Source: an uncultured Bacteroidales bacterium
GTDB taxonomy: Bacteria; Bacteroidota; Bacteroidia; Bacteroidales; Bacteroidaceae
DNA length: 51,251 nucleotides
Reading direction: 5' to 3'
Assembly (NCBI GenBank): GCA_902771725.1
Contig: CACXXT010000018.1
Coordinates: 1-51,251, forward strand
Numbering within the stretch: position 1 is the stretch's first letter; each line of letters starts with the position of its first letter. A program made the translations under genes and the position numbers. Shown piece after piece: positions 15,305 to 25,761 of this stretch. The notes under the pieces are model-generated. The model saw only the letters and a program-made list of their open reading frames with translations, was not told the DNA's origin and made no database searches.

Positions 15305-17085
15305 GACAAGGCGGAATCTACACCTTATTATATATTATCGGGCTGCTGTGGAGCACCGGCACACAGGCGCAGGTGCCCTACAGCTACGCCCCCAACGAGG
15401 TCGCTCCAGAGGAGCTCTCGGCAATGGGAGGCAACAAAAGCCAGTTCGTGCAGGGGATGGTACTTTTCGACTGCCAGGCGGACCCTGCGCTGGTGCGACT
15501 GAAAGGAAAAAGTATTAAAGGAGTGCGCTGCTACGTGCGTGCCGACTACAAGCAGGCGCGGCAGAAGCGCTCCGGCATCCTGGCCTCCACAGGCACACCC
15601 GGCAATATCATCCAGACGACCTATGCCGACCTCCAGGCAGGATGGAACGACGTGCTGTTCGACGAGCCGCTGACCATCGGCGACGAGAAGATCTACCTGG
15701 GATTCCAAGCCTACGAGACACTGGGCACCCCCTACCCGCTCGTAGCCTACGCTGCCGCCACCGTTCCCCAGTCGTGCTGGGTGAACCAGGGCAAGAAGTC
15801 CTGGGAGGAATACAAGGACCGCGGCACGCTGCTGATAGGAGCGCTGCTGGACGACGACGCTGCACCCCTGCTGGAGCGCACCGCCTATGCACAGAACACC
15901 ACCCACCCGCAGACGGTGGCTCCGGATGCGGACTTCACGGGAGGGCTCTACGTGCACAACTTCGCCACGGCACCCATCACCAGACTGAAGATTGCCATGC
16001 AGGGTGCAGGTGCCACAACGCCCACCTATCGCGAAATCGAGCTGCCGGAGCCCATAGGAGCCTACGGAAGCAAGGTCATCACCACCCGCCTGCACTCCGG
16101 ACTGACGGAGGGAACGAGTGTAGACTGGAATGCCACGGTGACGGAGGTCAACGGATCGGCAGCCCAGGCCGGACGCACAGGCACTACCCCACTCTATGTC
16201 ACCTACGACAACTTTATCCGCACCCCCATCGTGGAAGAGTTCACCAGCCAGCGCTGCATCAGCTGCCCGCAGATGGCATACTTCCTGGAGAAGGCGCTGG
16301 ACGAACACGAGGGGGAAGTCGTCTACATTTCGCACCACAGCGGCTTTGCCAAGGACGCCTTCACGAGCGCTGCTGACCAGGCGCTGGTGTACGTCTTCGG
16401 CGGCTACGAGAACGAATACAATCCCGCCATCATGTACAATCGCGCCGTGTTCAAGGGCGAGAACGGCATCGTGAGGGGTATCCGCGACATGTCCCCGGCA
16501 CCCTACCTCGAGGCGCTGGACATCGCCGCAGACATGCCCGCCATGGCGGAGGTGAACATCGAAGCGACAGACGCTGAAGTGCGGGTGAGCGGGCGTGTAG
16601 CACGCGACCTCACAGAGACGCCGCTGTACATCTCCTGCTACCTCGTGGAGGACGGGATCGGCACTGCCGACTACCCCCAGATGGGGATGGACGACGCCGA
16701 CGCTCCCGCCGACCTGAAGCAGGTGTTCCGCCACAACGGAGTCATCCTTCACTACTTCACGGAGGATGCAGCAGGCGACCGGCTGACAATTCAGCCCGAC
16801 GGGAAGTACGCCGTCGCCTACCCTGCCGCAGCGAAAGAAGGATTCGGCGGCACAGGACGCCGCCTGGTGGCGCTCGTCCACAAGATGAACAAGGACGACC
16901 TGAGGGAGAACGAAGTGCTGAATGCTGCCCAGGTGTCCGTCACGCCGACTGGCGTGGAAGCAATAAAAAACGGACAGCCGACTGGAAGTCAACTGTCCGC
17001 TGTCTATGACCTTGCCGGCCGCAGGGTGATGTCACCGCAGCGCGGTCTGTACATCCGCGGAGGCCGCAAGTTACTGGTCCGTTAG
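15301..17085 (+). CDS. Secreted Omp28-related protein with thioredoxin-like CxxC
   Basis: A 594-residue protein with an N-terminal signal peptide ([20 protein letters not shown], cleavage near TQA-QV) and the C-terminal tail '[20 protein letters not shown]'. The centre carries '[17 protein letters not shown]' with CISC at about 319-322, followed by '[11 protein letters not shown]', the pattern of Omp28-related proteins, which contain a thioredoxin-like fold. The first 300 residues look like beta-sandwich domains. It may act as an exported thiol-disulfide or adhesin-like protein; this is inference. Its ATG overlaps the previous stop (ATGA), so the pair is translationally coupled. Its last 4 nt overlap the convergent rubrerythrin gene. 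Confidence 0.75.
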   Translation: MRQGGIYTLLYIIGLLWSTGTQAQVPYSYAPNEVAPEELSAMGGNKSQFVQGMVLFDCQADPALVRLKGKSIKGVRCYVRADYKQARQKRSGILASTGTPGNIIQTTYADLQAGWNDVLFDEPLTIGDEKIYLGFQAYETLGTPYPLVAYAAATVPQSCWVNQGKKSWEEYKDRGTLLIGALLDDDAAPLLERTAYAQNTTHPQTVAPDADFTGGLYVHNFATAPITRLKIAMQGAGATTPTYREIELPEPIGAYGSKVITTRLHSGLTEGTSVDWNATVTEVNGSAAQAGRTGTTPLYVTYDNFIRTPIVEEFTSQRCISCPQMAYFLEKALDEHEGEVVYISHHSGFAKDAFTSAADQALVYVFGGYENEYNPAIMYNRAVFKGENGIVRGIRDMSPAPYLEALDIAADMPAMAEVNIEATDAEVRVSGRVARDLTETPLYISCYLVEDGIGTADYPQMGMDDADAPADLKQVFRHNGVILHYFTEDAAGDRLTIQPDGKYAVAYPAAAKEGFGGTGRRLVALVHKMNKDDLRENEVLNAAQVSVTPTGVEAIKNGQPTGSQLSAVYDLAGRRVMSPQRGLYIRGGRKLLVR

Positions 17086-17627
17086 CCGAAGTAGCGCTTG
17101 TAGAGACCCAGGAATCCTCGTCCGTGGCGAGCCTCGTCCTTGGCCATTTCATGCACGGTGTCGTGAATGGCGTCGAGGTCGAGAGCTTTCGCCTTGCGGG
17201 CGATTTCCATCTTGCCTGCGCAAGCGCCTGCTTCTGCTTCCATGCGTTTCTTCAGATTGGTCTTGGTGTCCCAGACGCACTCTCCGAGGAGTTCTGCGAA
17301 GCGGCTGGCGTGGTCTGCCTCCTCGAAGGCATAGCGCTTGAAGGCTTCGGCAATCTCAGGATAGCCCTCGCGGTCTGCCTGGCGAGCCATGGCCAGATAC
17401 ATGCCCACCTCGGTGCACTCTCCCTCGAAGTTGGCACGCAGCCCCTCGAGGATCTCTGGATCGACGCCCTTGGCGATTCCGATCACGTGCTCAGTGACGA
17501 ATTCCAGTCCTTCTTCTTTCAGTTCCCTGAACTTGCTGGCGGGTGCTTTACACTGGGGGCAGCGCTCGGGTGCCTCAGGGCCTTCGTGGATGTAACCACA
17601 TACGGTGCATACAAATTTCTTGTTCAT
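17082..17627 (-). CDS. Reverse rubrerythrin (rubredoxin domain first)
   Basis: A 181-residue non-haem iron protein. A rubredoxin-like domain comes first, with two Cys pairs, 'CTVCGY' (about 8-11) and 'CPQCKAP' (about 23-26). A ferritin-like diiron domain follows, with E-x-x-x and ExxH ligands in '[15 protein letters not shown]', '[15 protein letters not shown]' and '[12 protein letters not shown]'. Domain order is opposite to classic rubrerythrin. Family members reduce H2O2 with electrons from NADH via rubredoxin reductase, protecting anaerobes from oxygen. A weak promoter-like TTACTTTG lies about 95 nt upstream. Confidence 0.9.
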   Translation of the reverse strand: MNKKFVCTVCGYIHEGPEAPERCPQCKAPASKFRELKEEGLEFVTEHVIGIAKGVDPEILEGLRANFEGECTEVGMYLAMARQADREGYPEIAEAFKRYAFEEADHASRFAELLGECVWDTKTNLKKRMEAEAGACAGKMEIARKAKALDLDAIHDTVHEMAKDEARHGRGFLGLYKRYFG

Positions 17628-17800
17628 CGTTTTTTAGTTGAATTAAAGGGTTAATTAAGAGTTGAATTAAAAAGTTGAGTTTCTCAAATTACGAAGGGAA
17701 TTTTGCCCTTTCGTGGGGGCAAAGTAAGCACAAATTCGCGTTTTAAGCAAGCAAAAGGCAGAAAAAAACAAAAAAAGGTGCAGATTTGGATAAGAATAGC

Positions 17801-17808
17801 TATCTTTG
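17801..17808 (+). promoter_or_regulatory. -7 promoter element of nadE
   Basis: TATCTTTG, 32 nt upstream of the nadE ATG. The nearest TTTG upstream (17785-17788) is only 12 bp away, so the -33 is not canonical. No equally clear promoter was seen in the gaps from here to 32484, so this may drive a long co-directional run. Confidence 0.5.
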
Positions 17809-17840
17809 CACCGCAAAACAAGGATTAAAGACTCGCTCCT

Positions 17841-19784
17841 ATGAATTATGGATTCGTCAAGATTGCCACTGCCATCCCAGAGGTTCGCGTGGCCGACCCA
17901 AAGTTCAACACCAAGCAAATCGAGAATCTCGTCATCCAGGCCGAGGGTCGCGGAGTAGAAATCATCTGCCTGCCGGAACTGTCGCTGACCGGTTATTCCT
18001 GCGGAGACCTCTTCGGGCAGCAGCTGTTGCTGGACGAGGCAGAGATGGCTCTCATCAACCTGATGAACTTCTCGCGCTCGCTGGACATCATCATTATCGT
18101 AGGTCTGCCCGTGAGCTACAGCGGGATGCTGCTCAACTGCGCAGCCGTCATACAGAAAGGCAGGATCCTGGGACTGGTTCCCAAGACCTTCCTGCCGAAC
18201 TACCAGGAATTCTACGAGCGCCGGTGGTTCGCCAGCGCCATCGAGATTCCAGAGGAGGCCACTGTGTGGCTATGCGGCCAGCAGGTGAACCTGAGTGCAC
18301 GACTGCTCTTCCGCACGCCCACATGCACCTTTGGCGTGGAGCTGTGCGAGGATCTCTGGGCTCCGATTCCGCCTTCATCCGAACTGGCATTGAGGGGAGC
18401 GGAAATCATCTTCAACCTGAGTGCGGACAATGATGTAGTGGGCAAGCTCAGCTACCTCAATCTGCTGCTAAAACAGCAGAGTGCCCGCTGCATCGCCGGA
18501 TACGCCTACGCTGCTGCAGGTTTCGGCGAGAGCACACAGGATGTCGTCTACAGCGGCAAGGCGATGATTCTGGAGAATGGCAATCTGCTGGCATCGGCAA
18601 CGCCCCATTCCCTGAGAGGTCAGCTGGTGGAGAGCGAAGTGGACGTGGAACGCCTGCGTCTGCTGCGCAGGAAGAACACCACCTTCGGGATGAACCAGGG
18701 AATGCTGAACCGGAAATCGGAACGACCGTATATGGTCGTGGACGCTGCCCTCATCACAACCCGGGAGTTCGAACTCTCACGCAGCGTGAACCCTGCACCT
18801 TTCGTGCCGCAGGGAGCCAAACTGGACGAACGATGCGAAGAAATATTTGCCATTCAGACCGAAGGACTGGCACGACGCCTGCAGCACGTAGGAACGAAGA
18901 CGGCTGTGATCGGCATTTCCGGAGGACTCGACTCCACGCTGGCACTGCTGGTGACGGTGCGCGCCTTCGACCTGCTGGGACTGGACCGACGCGGAATCGT
19001 GGGATTGACCCTGCCTGGATTCGGCACCAGCGAACGCACCTACAACAACGCCTGCGACCTGATGCATGAACTGGGCATCACCTCGCAGGAAATCAATATC
19101 GCCAAGGCGGTGACGCAGCACTTCGAAGATATCGGGCACGACCCGGCCGTGATGGATGTCACCTATGAGAATTCACAGGCGCGCGAGCGCACACAAATCC
19201 TGATGGATGTAGCCAATCAGCTGGGAGGCCTGGTCATCGGAACCGGCGACCTCTCGGAGCTGGCGCTGGGATGGTGCACCTACAACGGAGACCACATGTC
19301 CATGTATGGCGTGAACACAGGAGTTCCCAAGACGCTGGTCAAGCATCTGGTGCGATGGGTGGCTCTGCACAAGGAAAACGGCGTGAGCGGAGAAGCGCAG
19401 ACGCTGCTGGACATTGTGGACACCCCTATCAGTCCTGAACTGATTCCCACCAACGCCAACGGGGAGATTCAGCAGAAGACCGAAGACCTCGTCGGACCCT
19501 ACGAGCTGCACGACTTCTTCATCTACCATGCCCTGCGATGGGGCGAGCGTCCATCCAAGATCTATTTCCTCGCCAAGCGAGCTTTTGAAGGACGCTACAG
19601 CGACGAGGAACTGAAGCACTGGCTGCAGACGTTCTACAAACGTTTCTTCTCCCAGCAGTTCAAGCGCTCCTGCCTGCCCGACGGCCCCAAGGTCGGCAGC
19701 GTGAGCCTTTCGCCACGAGGCGACTGGAGAATGCCCACCGATGCCAGCCGCGATGCATGGTTGGCAGAATGCGAAACACTGTAA
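17841..19784 (+). CDS. nadE: Glutamine-dependent NAD+ synthetase
   Basis: A 647-residue two-domain enzyme. The N-terminal nitrilase-type glutaminase domain shows the Glu-Lys-Cys triad: 'ICLPELSLTGYSCGDLF' (Glu about 46), 'VPKTFLPNYQEFYE' (Lys about 113) and 'FGVELCEDLW' (Cys about 168). The C-terminal synthetase domain has the ATP pyrophosphatase loop 'GISGGLDSTLALL' (about 356) and 'GTGDLSELALGWCTYNGDHM'. It converts nicotinate adenine dinucleotide to NAD+ with glutamine as nitrogen source. Length fits the long glutamine-dependent class. Confidence 0.96.
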   Translation: MNYGFVKIATAIPEVRVADPKFNTKQIENLVIQAEGRGVEIICLPELSLTGYSCGDLFGQQLLLDEAEMALINLMNFSRSLDIIIIVGLPVSYSGMLLNCAAVIQKGRILGLVPKTFLPNYQEFYERRWFASAIEIPEEATVWLCGQQVNLSARLLFRTPTCTFGVELCEDLWAPIPPSSELALRGAEIIFNLSADNDVVGKLSYLNLLLKQQSARCIAGYAYAAAGFGESTQDVVYSGKAMILENGNLLASATPHSLRGQLVESEVDVERLRLLRRKNTTFGMNQGMLNRKSERPYMVVDAALITTREFELSRSVNPAPFVPQGAKLDERCEEIFAIQTEGLARRLQHVGTKTAVIGISGGLDSTLALLVTVRAFDLLGLDRRGIVGLTLPGFGTSERTYNNACDLMHELGITSQEINIAKAVTQHFEDIGHDPAVMDVTYENSQARERTQILMDVANQLGGLVIGTGDLSELALGWCTYNGDHMSMYGVNTGVPKTLVKHLVRWVALHKENGVSGEAQTLLDIVDTPISPELIPTNANGEIQQKTEDLVGPYELHDFFIYHALRWGERPSKIYFLAKRAFEGRYSDEELKHWLQTFYKRFFSQQFKRSCLPDGPKVGSVSLSPRGDWRMPTDASRDAWLAECETL

Positions 19785-19815
19785 GTATCACTCAAATTAA
19801 ATATTCATAAGCAAA

Positions 19816-20721
19816 ATGAAAAAAGCATTTGTATTCCCCGGTCAGGGGGCACAGTTCCCTGGAATGGGAAAAGAATTCTACGAGACAAACGCCGAAGCCA
19901 AGGCCCTGTTTGACAAGGCCAATGAGATCCTGGGCTTCGAGATCACCAAAATCATGTTCGAGGGTACCGCCGAGGAACTGAAACAGACGAAGGTCACACA
20001 GCCTGCCGTGTTCCTGCATTCCGTCATCACAGCAATCTGTCTGGGCGACAAGTTCCAGCCCGATATGGTCGGTGGCCACTCCCTGGGTGAGTTCTCTGCC
20101 CTGGTAGCTGCCGGCGCTCTCTCCTTCGAGGATGGACTGAAACTGGTCAGCGCCCGCGCACAGGCCATGCAGAAGTGCTGCGAGGCTCAGCCCTCAACGA
20201 TGGCTGCCATCATCGGACTGGACGACGAAACCGTGGAACAGATCTGCGCAGAGGTGTCCAAGGAAGTGGGCATCGTGGTTCCCGCCAACTACAACAATCC
20301 CGGCCAGCTGGTCATCAGCGGTTCCGTGGAAGGTGTGAACGCCGCTTGCGAAAAGCTGAAGGCTGCTGGTGCCAAGCGTGCACTGCCGCTGCCCGTGGGC
20401 GGTGCGTTCCACAGCCCCCTCATGCAGGGTGCAAAGGACGAGCTCCAGGCTGCCATCGAGGCCACAGACTTCAAGACTCCGAAATGCCCCGTCTACCAGA
20501 ACGTCGACGGAAAAGCCCACACGGAGCCGGCCGAAATCAAGGCTAACCTCATCGCTCAGCTGACCGCCAGCGTGCGCTGGACACAAGAAGTCCAGGCTAT
20601 GGTCGAGGCTGGAGCCACAGAATTCACGGAGTGCGGACCAGGCAAAGCCCTACAGGGTATGATTGCCAAGATTGCCAAGGGCGTCGAAGGACTCGTCGTC
20701 CAAGGTGCCACAGATTTGTAA
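19816..20721 (+). CDS. fabD: Malonyl-CoA:ACP transacylase
   Basis: A 301-residue enzyme starting MKKAFVFPGQGAQFPGMGKE. The nucleophile elbow is 'GGHSLGEFSAL' (Ser about 89), the active-site His is in 'PVGGAFHSPLM', and 'GPGKALQGM' is the usual C-terminal motif. It moves the malonyl group from CoA to ACP for fatty acid synthesis. No other fab gene is present nearby, so the gene is isolated from its pathway. Its stop codon shares one base with the next start (TAATG). Confidence 0.95.
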   Translation: MKKAFVFPGQGAQFPGMGKEFYETNAEAKALFDKANEILGFEITKIMFEGTAEELKQTKVTQPAVFLHSVITAICLGDKFQPDMVGGHSLGEFSALVAAGALSFEDGLKLVSARAQAMQKCCEAQPSTMAAIIGLDDETVEQICAEVSKEVGIVVPANYNNPGQLVISGSVEGVNAACEKLKAAGAKRALPLPVGGAFHSPLMQGAKDELQAAIEATDFKTPKCPVYQNVDGKAHTEPAEIKANLIAQLTASVRWTQEVQAMVEAGATEFTECGPGKALQGMIAKIAKGVEGLVVQGATDL

Positions 20722-22502
20722 TGAAACGAAACATCCTCATCCGGACTGCTTGCGTCGGACTCCTCGTGGGACTGACGCAAGCTTGTTCTACCTACACCCA
20801 AACGGAAGAAATGCAGAAACCTGTTGTCTATCAAGTCTTCACACGATTGTTTGGCAGCGATGCCAACGTGAACCAACACGACGCCACACGTGCTGTCAAT
20901 GGCTGCGGAACCATGGAAGCCTTCACACCGCAGGCGCTGAACGAAATCAAGAAACTGGGTGCTACACACATCTGGTACACCGGCATCATCGAGCATGCCA
21001 CGCAGACGGATTATTCCGCCTACGGCATTCCACGTGACCACCACGCTGTGGTCAAAGGCAAAGCCGGCAGTGCTTACGCCATCAAGGACTACTACGACGT
21101 AGACCCAGATATTGCCACGAGCGTTCCAGCTCGTATGCAGGAATTCGAGGAACTCGTGCAGCGCAGCCACGAGGCAGGGCTGAAGGTCGTTATTGATTTT
21201 GTGCCCAACCATGTAGCCCGCCAGTACCACAGCGACGTCTGCCCGGAAGGTGTGGAGGACTTGGGTGCTCAGGACGACACCACTCAGCACTTCTCGCCAG
21301 CAAACAACTTCTACTACTTCCCCGGCGAGCAGTTCCATACGGACTTCGACCTTCAGGCCGACGAGCCGCAGCCCTACTACGAGCAGCCTGCCCGTGCCAC
21401 CGGCAACGACGTGTTCAGCAGCTTTGCCAAGCACGACGACTGGTATGAGACCGTGAAACTGAACTATGGTGTCGACTACCTCTCCGGCCGCGAGACACAC
21501 TTCGAACCCGTGCCTTCTACGTGGGAGAAGATGACAGCCATCCTACTCTTCTGGGCATCGAAGGGGGTGGACGCATTCCGCTGCGACATGGCTGAGATGG
21601 TGCCTGCAGAGTTCTGGGGATATGCCACCAAACAGGTGCGAGAACAGTACCCGGATATTCAATTCATAGCTGAAATCTACGGTCCCGACAGCTATCGACG
21701 CTACATCAACGAGGGGGGCTTCGACTACCTCTATGACAAGGTAGGACTCTACGACACCTTGAGAGCCGTGACCTGCGGCTACGCCAATGCCGATGCCATT
21801 ACACACTGCTGGCAGGCTGTGGATGATATCCGGGACCATATGCTCAGCTTCCTGGAGAACCACGATGAACAGCGTATCGCCAGCGACTTCTTTGCCGGCA
21901 GCGGACTGAAGGGACGTGCTGCCATGATGGTGGCCGCCACCATCAGCCGCGGACCAGTGATGATCTACTTCGGACAAGAACTGGGCGAGCGAGGAATGGA
22001 CGATGAAGGATTCAGCGGACGCGACGGACGCACCACGATTTTTGACTACTGGACCGTCAACAGCATCTATCGCTGGCGCAACGGCGGCACCTTCGATGGT
22101 CGCCAGCTCACGCCACAAGAGGTTGAACTTCAGTCCTTCTACTCTACCCTACTCAACCTTTGCTCGAAGGAAAAAGCCATCCGCGAGGGTGACTTCTTCG
22201 ACCTGATGTACGCCAATCCCAAGAGCGACAGCTTCAATCCTCGCACCAACTACGCTTACTTCCGTCGGGCTGGCAAGGAAGTGCTGCTGTGCGTGGCTAA
22301 CTTCGATGGCACCGACGCAGTCTTGGACATTCATATTCCAGACCACGTCTTCGAGCTCTATCAGTTCAGTGGTCAGAAGAAAGTGACCGCCACAGACCTG
22401 CTCACGGGCGAAAAGCAGGCCATCAGTTTCTGCGCAGAACAGCCATCGCAGGTGAAGGTACCCGCCAACAGCGGTGTCATCCTGAAGTTGAAAGTCAAAT
22501 AA
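20721..22502 (+). CDS. GH13 alpha-amylase-family lipoprotein
   Basis: A 593-residue glycoside hydrolase. The N-terminus MKRNILIRTACVGLLVGLTQ ends in the lipobox LTQAC, so it should be a lipoprotein. The (beta/alpha)8 barrel motifs are intact: 'VIDFVPNHV' (region I), 'VDAFRCDMAEM' with nucleophile Asp about 288, 'FIAEIYG' with acid/base Glu about 318, and 'FLENHDEQR' with Asp about 381. Substrate is likely an alpha-glucan or malto-oligosaccharide. Unlike SusG-type loci there is no SusC/D pair. The start overlaps the fabD stop (TAATG); the longer frame beginning at 20631 is inside fabD and is rejected. Confidence 0.88.
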   Translation: MKRNILIRTACVGLLVGLTQACSTYTQTEEMQKPVVYQVFTRLFGSDANVNQHDATRAVNGCGTMEAFTPQALNEIKKLGATHIWYTGIIEHATQTDYSAYGIPRDHHAVVKGKAGSAYAIKDYYDVDPDIATSVPARMQEFEELVQRSHEAGLKVVIDFVPNHVARQYHSDVCPEGVEDLGAQDDTTQHFSPANNFYYFPGEQFHTDFDLQADEPQPYYEQPARATGNDVFSSFAKHDDWYETVKLNYGVDYLSGRETHFEPVPSTWEKMTAILLFWASKGVDAFRCDMAEMVPAEFWGYATKQVREQYPDIQFIAEIYGPDSYRRYINEGGFDYLYDKVGLYDTLRAVTCGYANADAITHCWQAVDDIRDHMLSFLENHDEQRIASDFFAGSGLKGRAAMMVAATISRGPVMIYFGQELGERGMDDEGFSGRDGRTTIFDYWTVNSIYRWRNGGTFDGRQLTPQEVELQSFYSTLLNLCSKEKAIREGDFFDLMYANPKSDSFNPRTNYAYFRRAGKEVLLCVANFDGTDAVLDIHIPDHVFELYQFSGQKKVTATDLLTGEKQAISFCAEQPSQVKVPANSGVILKLKVK

Positions 22503-22540
22503 TCCGCATCCTGGGGAAATAGAAAGTTTCCCTCCCCTGC

Positions 22541-24199
22541 ATGAGTTTCCATATCATCTTTGTAGCCGCCATTCTTCTGTTTATGCTCGCAGCACTGATG
22601 CGCGAGCAGCTGCGACCCGGTCTGATTCTGTTCACCGCCGTCGTACTACTACTGATTGCAGGTATCATCACTCCTGAAGAAGCCATCAAGGGTTTCTCCA
22701 ACAAGGGAATGATCACGGTAGCTCTACTATACCTCGTCAGCGAAGGGGTCCGCAAAAGTGGTCTACTGGAACGCATCATGTTCCGAATGTTGCCAAAGAA
22801 GAATGCTACAGTGACGACAGCGAGTCTGCGATTCTACCCCATCGTGACGTTTATCTCGGCGTTCTTCAACAACACTCCCGTGGTGGTCATCTTTGCGCCA
22901 ATGATCAAGAACTGGGCCCGCAAGATGAAACTGCCTCCCACCAAGTTCCTGATTCCCCTCTCCTACGCCACCATCATTGGCGGTATCTGCACACTCATCG
23001 GCACGACCACCAACCTGGTGATCCACGGAATGCTGCTGCAGGAAGCTAAGGATGAAGCCGTGGCGGCCAAAAGCGGAGGGGCAGAAGGAATCCTGATGCG
23101 CTTTGGAATCGATGGACTGTCCATGTTCGAGCTGACCAAGGTGGGTATCTTCATCGCCTTGGCTGGACTCATCTACCTCATCTTCTTCTCGCGCTACCTG
23201 TTGCCCGACAATCGTAGGGCAGACGAAGACGCCGAAGACCAGAACCTGGCACCTGGGATGACACGCCATGAAGTGTTGCTCGGCAACCGCTTTCCCGGAT
23301 TAGGGAAAACCCTGCATGAATTCGACTTCTTCCGTCACTACGGAGCACACGTGCGAGCCATCAGCCGGGGAGGCAACATCGTCGAAGGAGACTTCATGAA
23401 TATGAAAATGACGCATGAGGACACGCTCATCATCGATGCCGACGACAGCTTCATGAAAGCCTGGGGCGAAAGCCGTGTCTTCTGGATGATCAACCGCGTG
23501 GGCGACTACGAGCCACCCATGGGAAACAAGAAACGCTGGTTCGCCCTCATCCTACTGATACTGATGATCATCGGTGCCACAGTGGGGGAACTGGAGACCG
23601 TCAAACAATGGCTGGCACAGAACACGTTCGTACAGACCTATATGCCCGCGCTGAAACTGGATATGTTCTTCTTCGTGTGCATCACCGTCATCATCATGGC
23701 TTGGACACATATGTTTTCTGCCAAGAAGTACACCAAGTTCTTCTCGTGGGACGTCCTGATTACCATCGCCTGTGCCTTTGCAATCAGTGCTGCAATGACC
23801 AAGTCCGGTTTTGCCAGTCTCATCGCCGGCTACATCATCTCGCTAGCCGACCTCGTTCGGGGGTCGGAATATGGAATCTACATCATTCTGGCGGCCTTGT
23901 TCCTCATCACGAACATCTTCACGGAACTGATCACGAACAACGCCGCTGCTGCCCTCGCGTTCCCTTTGGCTCTGGCGGTGGCGGAGAAAATGGGAGTAAA
24001 CCCGCTGCCCTTCGTGGTATGCGTTTGCTTTGCTGCCAGCTCCGCCTTCTCCACACCCATCGGATACCAGACGAACCTCATCGTGCAGGGCGTTGGAGGC
24101 TATAAGTTCAAGGATTTCATCAAGGTGGGTCTGCCGATGAACATCATCGTCTTCATCCTAAGCGTCATCCTCATCCCGATTTTCTATGATCTGATATAA
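22541..24199 (+). CDS. SLC13/DASS-family anion transporter, probably sulfate
   Basis: A 552-residue membrane protein with about 10-12 helices in two halves. The conserved loops 'FFNNTPVVVIFAPMI' and 'GTTTNLVIHGM' in the first half, and 'FTELITNNAAAALAFPLALA' and 'SSAFSTPIGYQTNLIV' in the second, match the Na+/anion-binding hairpins of DASS transporters. A single TrkA-C (RCK_C)-like domain sits between the halves ('GNRFPGLGKTLHEFDFFRHY' region). Members carry sulfate, dicarboxylates or phosphate; sulfate is inferred from the adjoining cysC, cysD and cysN genes. Its stop is followed directly by the cysC ATG. Confidence 0.85.
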   Translation: MSFHIIFVAAILLFMLAALMREQLRPGLILFTAVVLLLIAGIITPEEAIKGFSNKGMITVALLYLVSEGVRKSGLLERIMFRMLPKKNATVTTASLRFYPIVTFISAFFNNTPVVVIFAPMIKNWARKMKLPPTKFLIPLSYATIIGGICTLIGTTTNLVIHGMLLQEAKDEAVAAKSGGAEGILMRFGIDGLSMFELTKVGIFIALAGLIYLIFFSRYLLPDNRRADEDAEDQNLAPGMTRHEVLLGNRFPGLGKTLHEFDFFRHYGAHVRAISRGGNIVEGDFMNMKMTHEDTLIIDADDSFMKAWGESRVFWMINRVGDYEPPMGNKKRWFALILLILMIIGATVGELETVKQWLAQNTFVQTYMPALKLDMFFFVCITVIIMAWTHMFSAKKYTKFFSWDVLITIACAFAISAAMTKSGFASLIAGYIISLADLVRGSEYGIYIILAALFLITNIFTELITNNAAAALAFPLALAVAEKMGVNPLPFVVCVCFAASSAFSTPIGYQTNLIVQGVGGYKFKDFIKVGLPMNIIVFILSVILIPIFYDLI

Positions 24200-24796
24200 A
24201 TGACCGACACTAACATCTTTCCCATATATGACCGCATGATGACACGCGAGGACAAGGAGCGACTGCTCCACCAGCGTGGATTGATGATTTGGTTCACAGG
24301 CCTCAGCGGCTCGGGCAAAAGTACCATTGCCCTGGGCGTGGAGCGCGAGCTGCATCAGCGTGGTCTGCTCTGCCGCATCCTTGATGGCGACAATATCCGT
24401 TCGGGCATAAATGCCGGACTCGGTTTCTCCGCAGAGGATCGTCGGGAAAACATCCGTCGCATCGCCGAAGTAGGCAAGCTCTTTGTCGACACAGGGGTCG
24501 TCACCCTCGCAGCATTCGTCTCCCCAACAAACGAATATCGCCAGCTGGCACGTGACATCATTGGAGCCGAGGACTTTATTGAAGTTTATGTCTCCACACC
24601 CTTGGAGGAATGCGAACGCCGCGATGTCAAGGGGCTTTACGCCCGTGCCCGACGTGGTGAGGTAAAGGAATTCACGGGAATCAGTGCTCCTTTTGAGGTG
24701 CCTGAGCATCCTGCTCTTTGCCTCGACACCAGTGTGCTGCCCCTTCAGGAGAGTGTCAGGCGTGTCGTGGAGCTCATCGAGAGAAAAAGCCATTAG
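24200..24796 (+). CDS. cysC: Adenylylsulfate (APS) kinase
   Basis: A 198-residue P-loop kinase: Walker A 'GLSGSGKST' (about 34-42), '[16 protein letters not shown]' and 'ENIRRIAEV', followed by '[15 protein letters not shown]'. It phosphorylates APS to PAPS, the sulfuryl donor for sulfotransferases. Length and motifs are normal and complete. It has no gap from the transporter gene and lies 22 nt before cysD, consistent with one operon. Confidence 0.95.
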   Translation: MTDTNIFPIYDRMMTREDKERLLHQRGLMIWFTGLSGSGKSTIALGVERELHQRGLLCRILDGDNIRSGINAGLGFSAEDRRENIRRIAEVGKLFVDTGVVTLAAFVSPTNEYRQLARDIIGAEDFIEVYVSTPLEECERRDVKGLYARARRGEVKEFTGISAPFEVPEHPALCLDTSVLPLQESVRRVVELIERKSH

Positions 24797-24818
24797 TCCC
24801 TTAAGCCTTAATAACCAA

Positions 24819-25727
24819 ATGAATAAATATCACCTTTCACACCTTCAGGAACTCGAAGCTGAGAGCATCCATATCATCCGGGAAGTGGCTGCTGAGTTCG
24901 AGAATCCCGTCATGTTATATAGCATAGGCAAAGACAGCAGCGTCATGGTGCGTCTGGCTGAGAAAGCCTTTGCTCCTGGAAAAGTGCCCTTCCCGCTGAT
25001 GCATATTGATTCCAAGTGGAAGTTTAAGGAAATGATTCAGTTCCGCGATGAATATGCCAAGAAGTATGGATGGAACCTCATCGTGGAAAGCAACATGGAG
25101 GCTTTCCGTGCCGGAGTAGGACCCTTCACCCACGGCTCCAAGGTCCACACCGACTTGATGAAGACCAAAGCACTGCTGGACGCCTTGAACAAATACAAGT
25201 TCGATGCTGCCTTCGGAGGTGCCCGTAGAGACGAGGAGAAAAGTCGTGCCAAGGAACGCATCTTCAGCTTCCGAGACCAATTCCAGCAGTGGGATCCCAA
25301 GAACCAGCGACCGGAACTCTGGGATATCTACAACGCCAGAATCCACAAAGGTGAATCCATCCGCGTTTTCCCCCTCTCCAATTGGACTGAACTGGATATC
25401 TGGCAGTATATTCGACTGGAGAACATCCCTATCGTGCCGCTCTATTATGCCAAGGAACGCCCCTGTGTGGAAATTGACGGTAATATCATTATGGCCGACG
25501 ACGACCGTCTGCCCGAACAGTACAGACCGCTCATCAAGCCGCGGATGGTACGCTTCCGTACCCTCGGTTGCTGGCCACTGACCGGTGCCGTAGAGAGCAC
25601 CGCCACCACCATTGAGGAAATAGTGGAAGAGATGATGACGACCACAAAGAGTGAACGCACCACACGCGTCATCGACTTCGACCAGGAAGCCTCCATGGAA
25701 CAGAAGAAGCGCGAGGGTTATTTCTAA
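24819..25727 (+). CDS. cysD: Sulfate adenylyltransferase subunit 2
   Basis: A 302-residue PP-loop protein beginning [20 protein letters not shown]. The nucleotide loop is '[14 protein letters not shown]', and '[20 protein letters not shown]' and the C-terminal '[20 protein letters not shown]' region are family signatures. With CysN it activates sulfate to APS at the cost of ATP and GTP. ATG 24819 is chosen because the longer frame from 24684 runs inside cysC. CysD and CysN are normally adjacent; here a 4-kb helicase gene separates them. Confidence 0.95.
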   Translation: MNKYHLSHLQELEAESIHIIREVAAEFENPVMLYSIGKDSSVMVRLAEKAFAPGKVPFPLMHIDSKWKFKEMIQFRDEYAKKYGWNLIVESNMEAFRAGVGPFTHGSKVHTDLMKTKALLDALNKYKFDAAFGGARRDEEKSRAKERIFSFRDQFQQWDPKNQRPELWDIYNARIHKGESIRVFPLSNWTELDIWQYIRLENIPIVPLYYAKERPCVEIDGNIIMADDDRLPEQYRPLIKPRMVRFRTLGCWPLTGAVESTATTIEEIVEEMMTTTKSERTTRVIDFDQEASMEQKKREGYF

Positions 25728-25761
25728 ATATTGATAGCAAATCCATAAATCTGAGGAAACA

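Noticed and set aside
15328..16992. 554-codon minus-strand frame opposite the second Omp28-like gene
   Set aside because: The plus-strand frame has a signal peptide, CxxC motif and sorting tail; the opposite frame has none.
17720..17727. TTACTTTG as the rubrerythrin promoter
   Set aside because: Deviates at the second base of TAnnTTTG and has no -33 at the right spacing; mentioned only as a possibility in the gene entry.
22505..22540. Hairpin GGGAAA/TTTCCC before the SLC13 gene as a terminator
   Set aside because: Stem is only 6 bp, with no T-run, and lies almost at the start codon; too weak to call.
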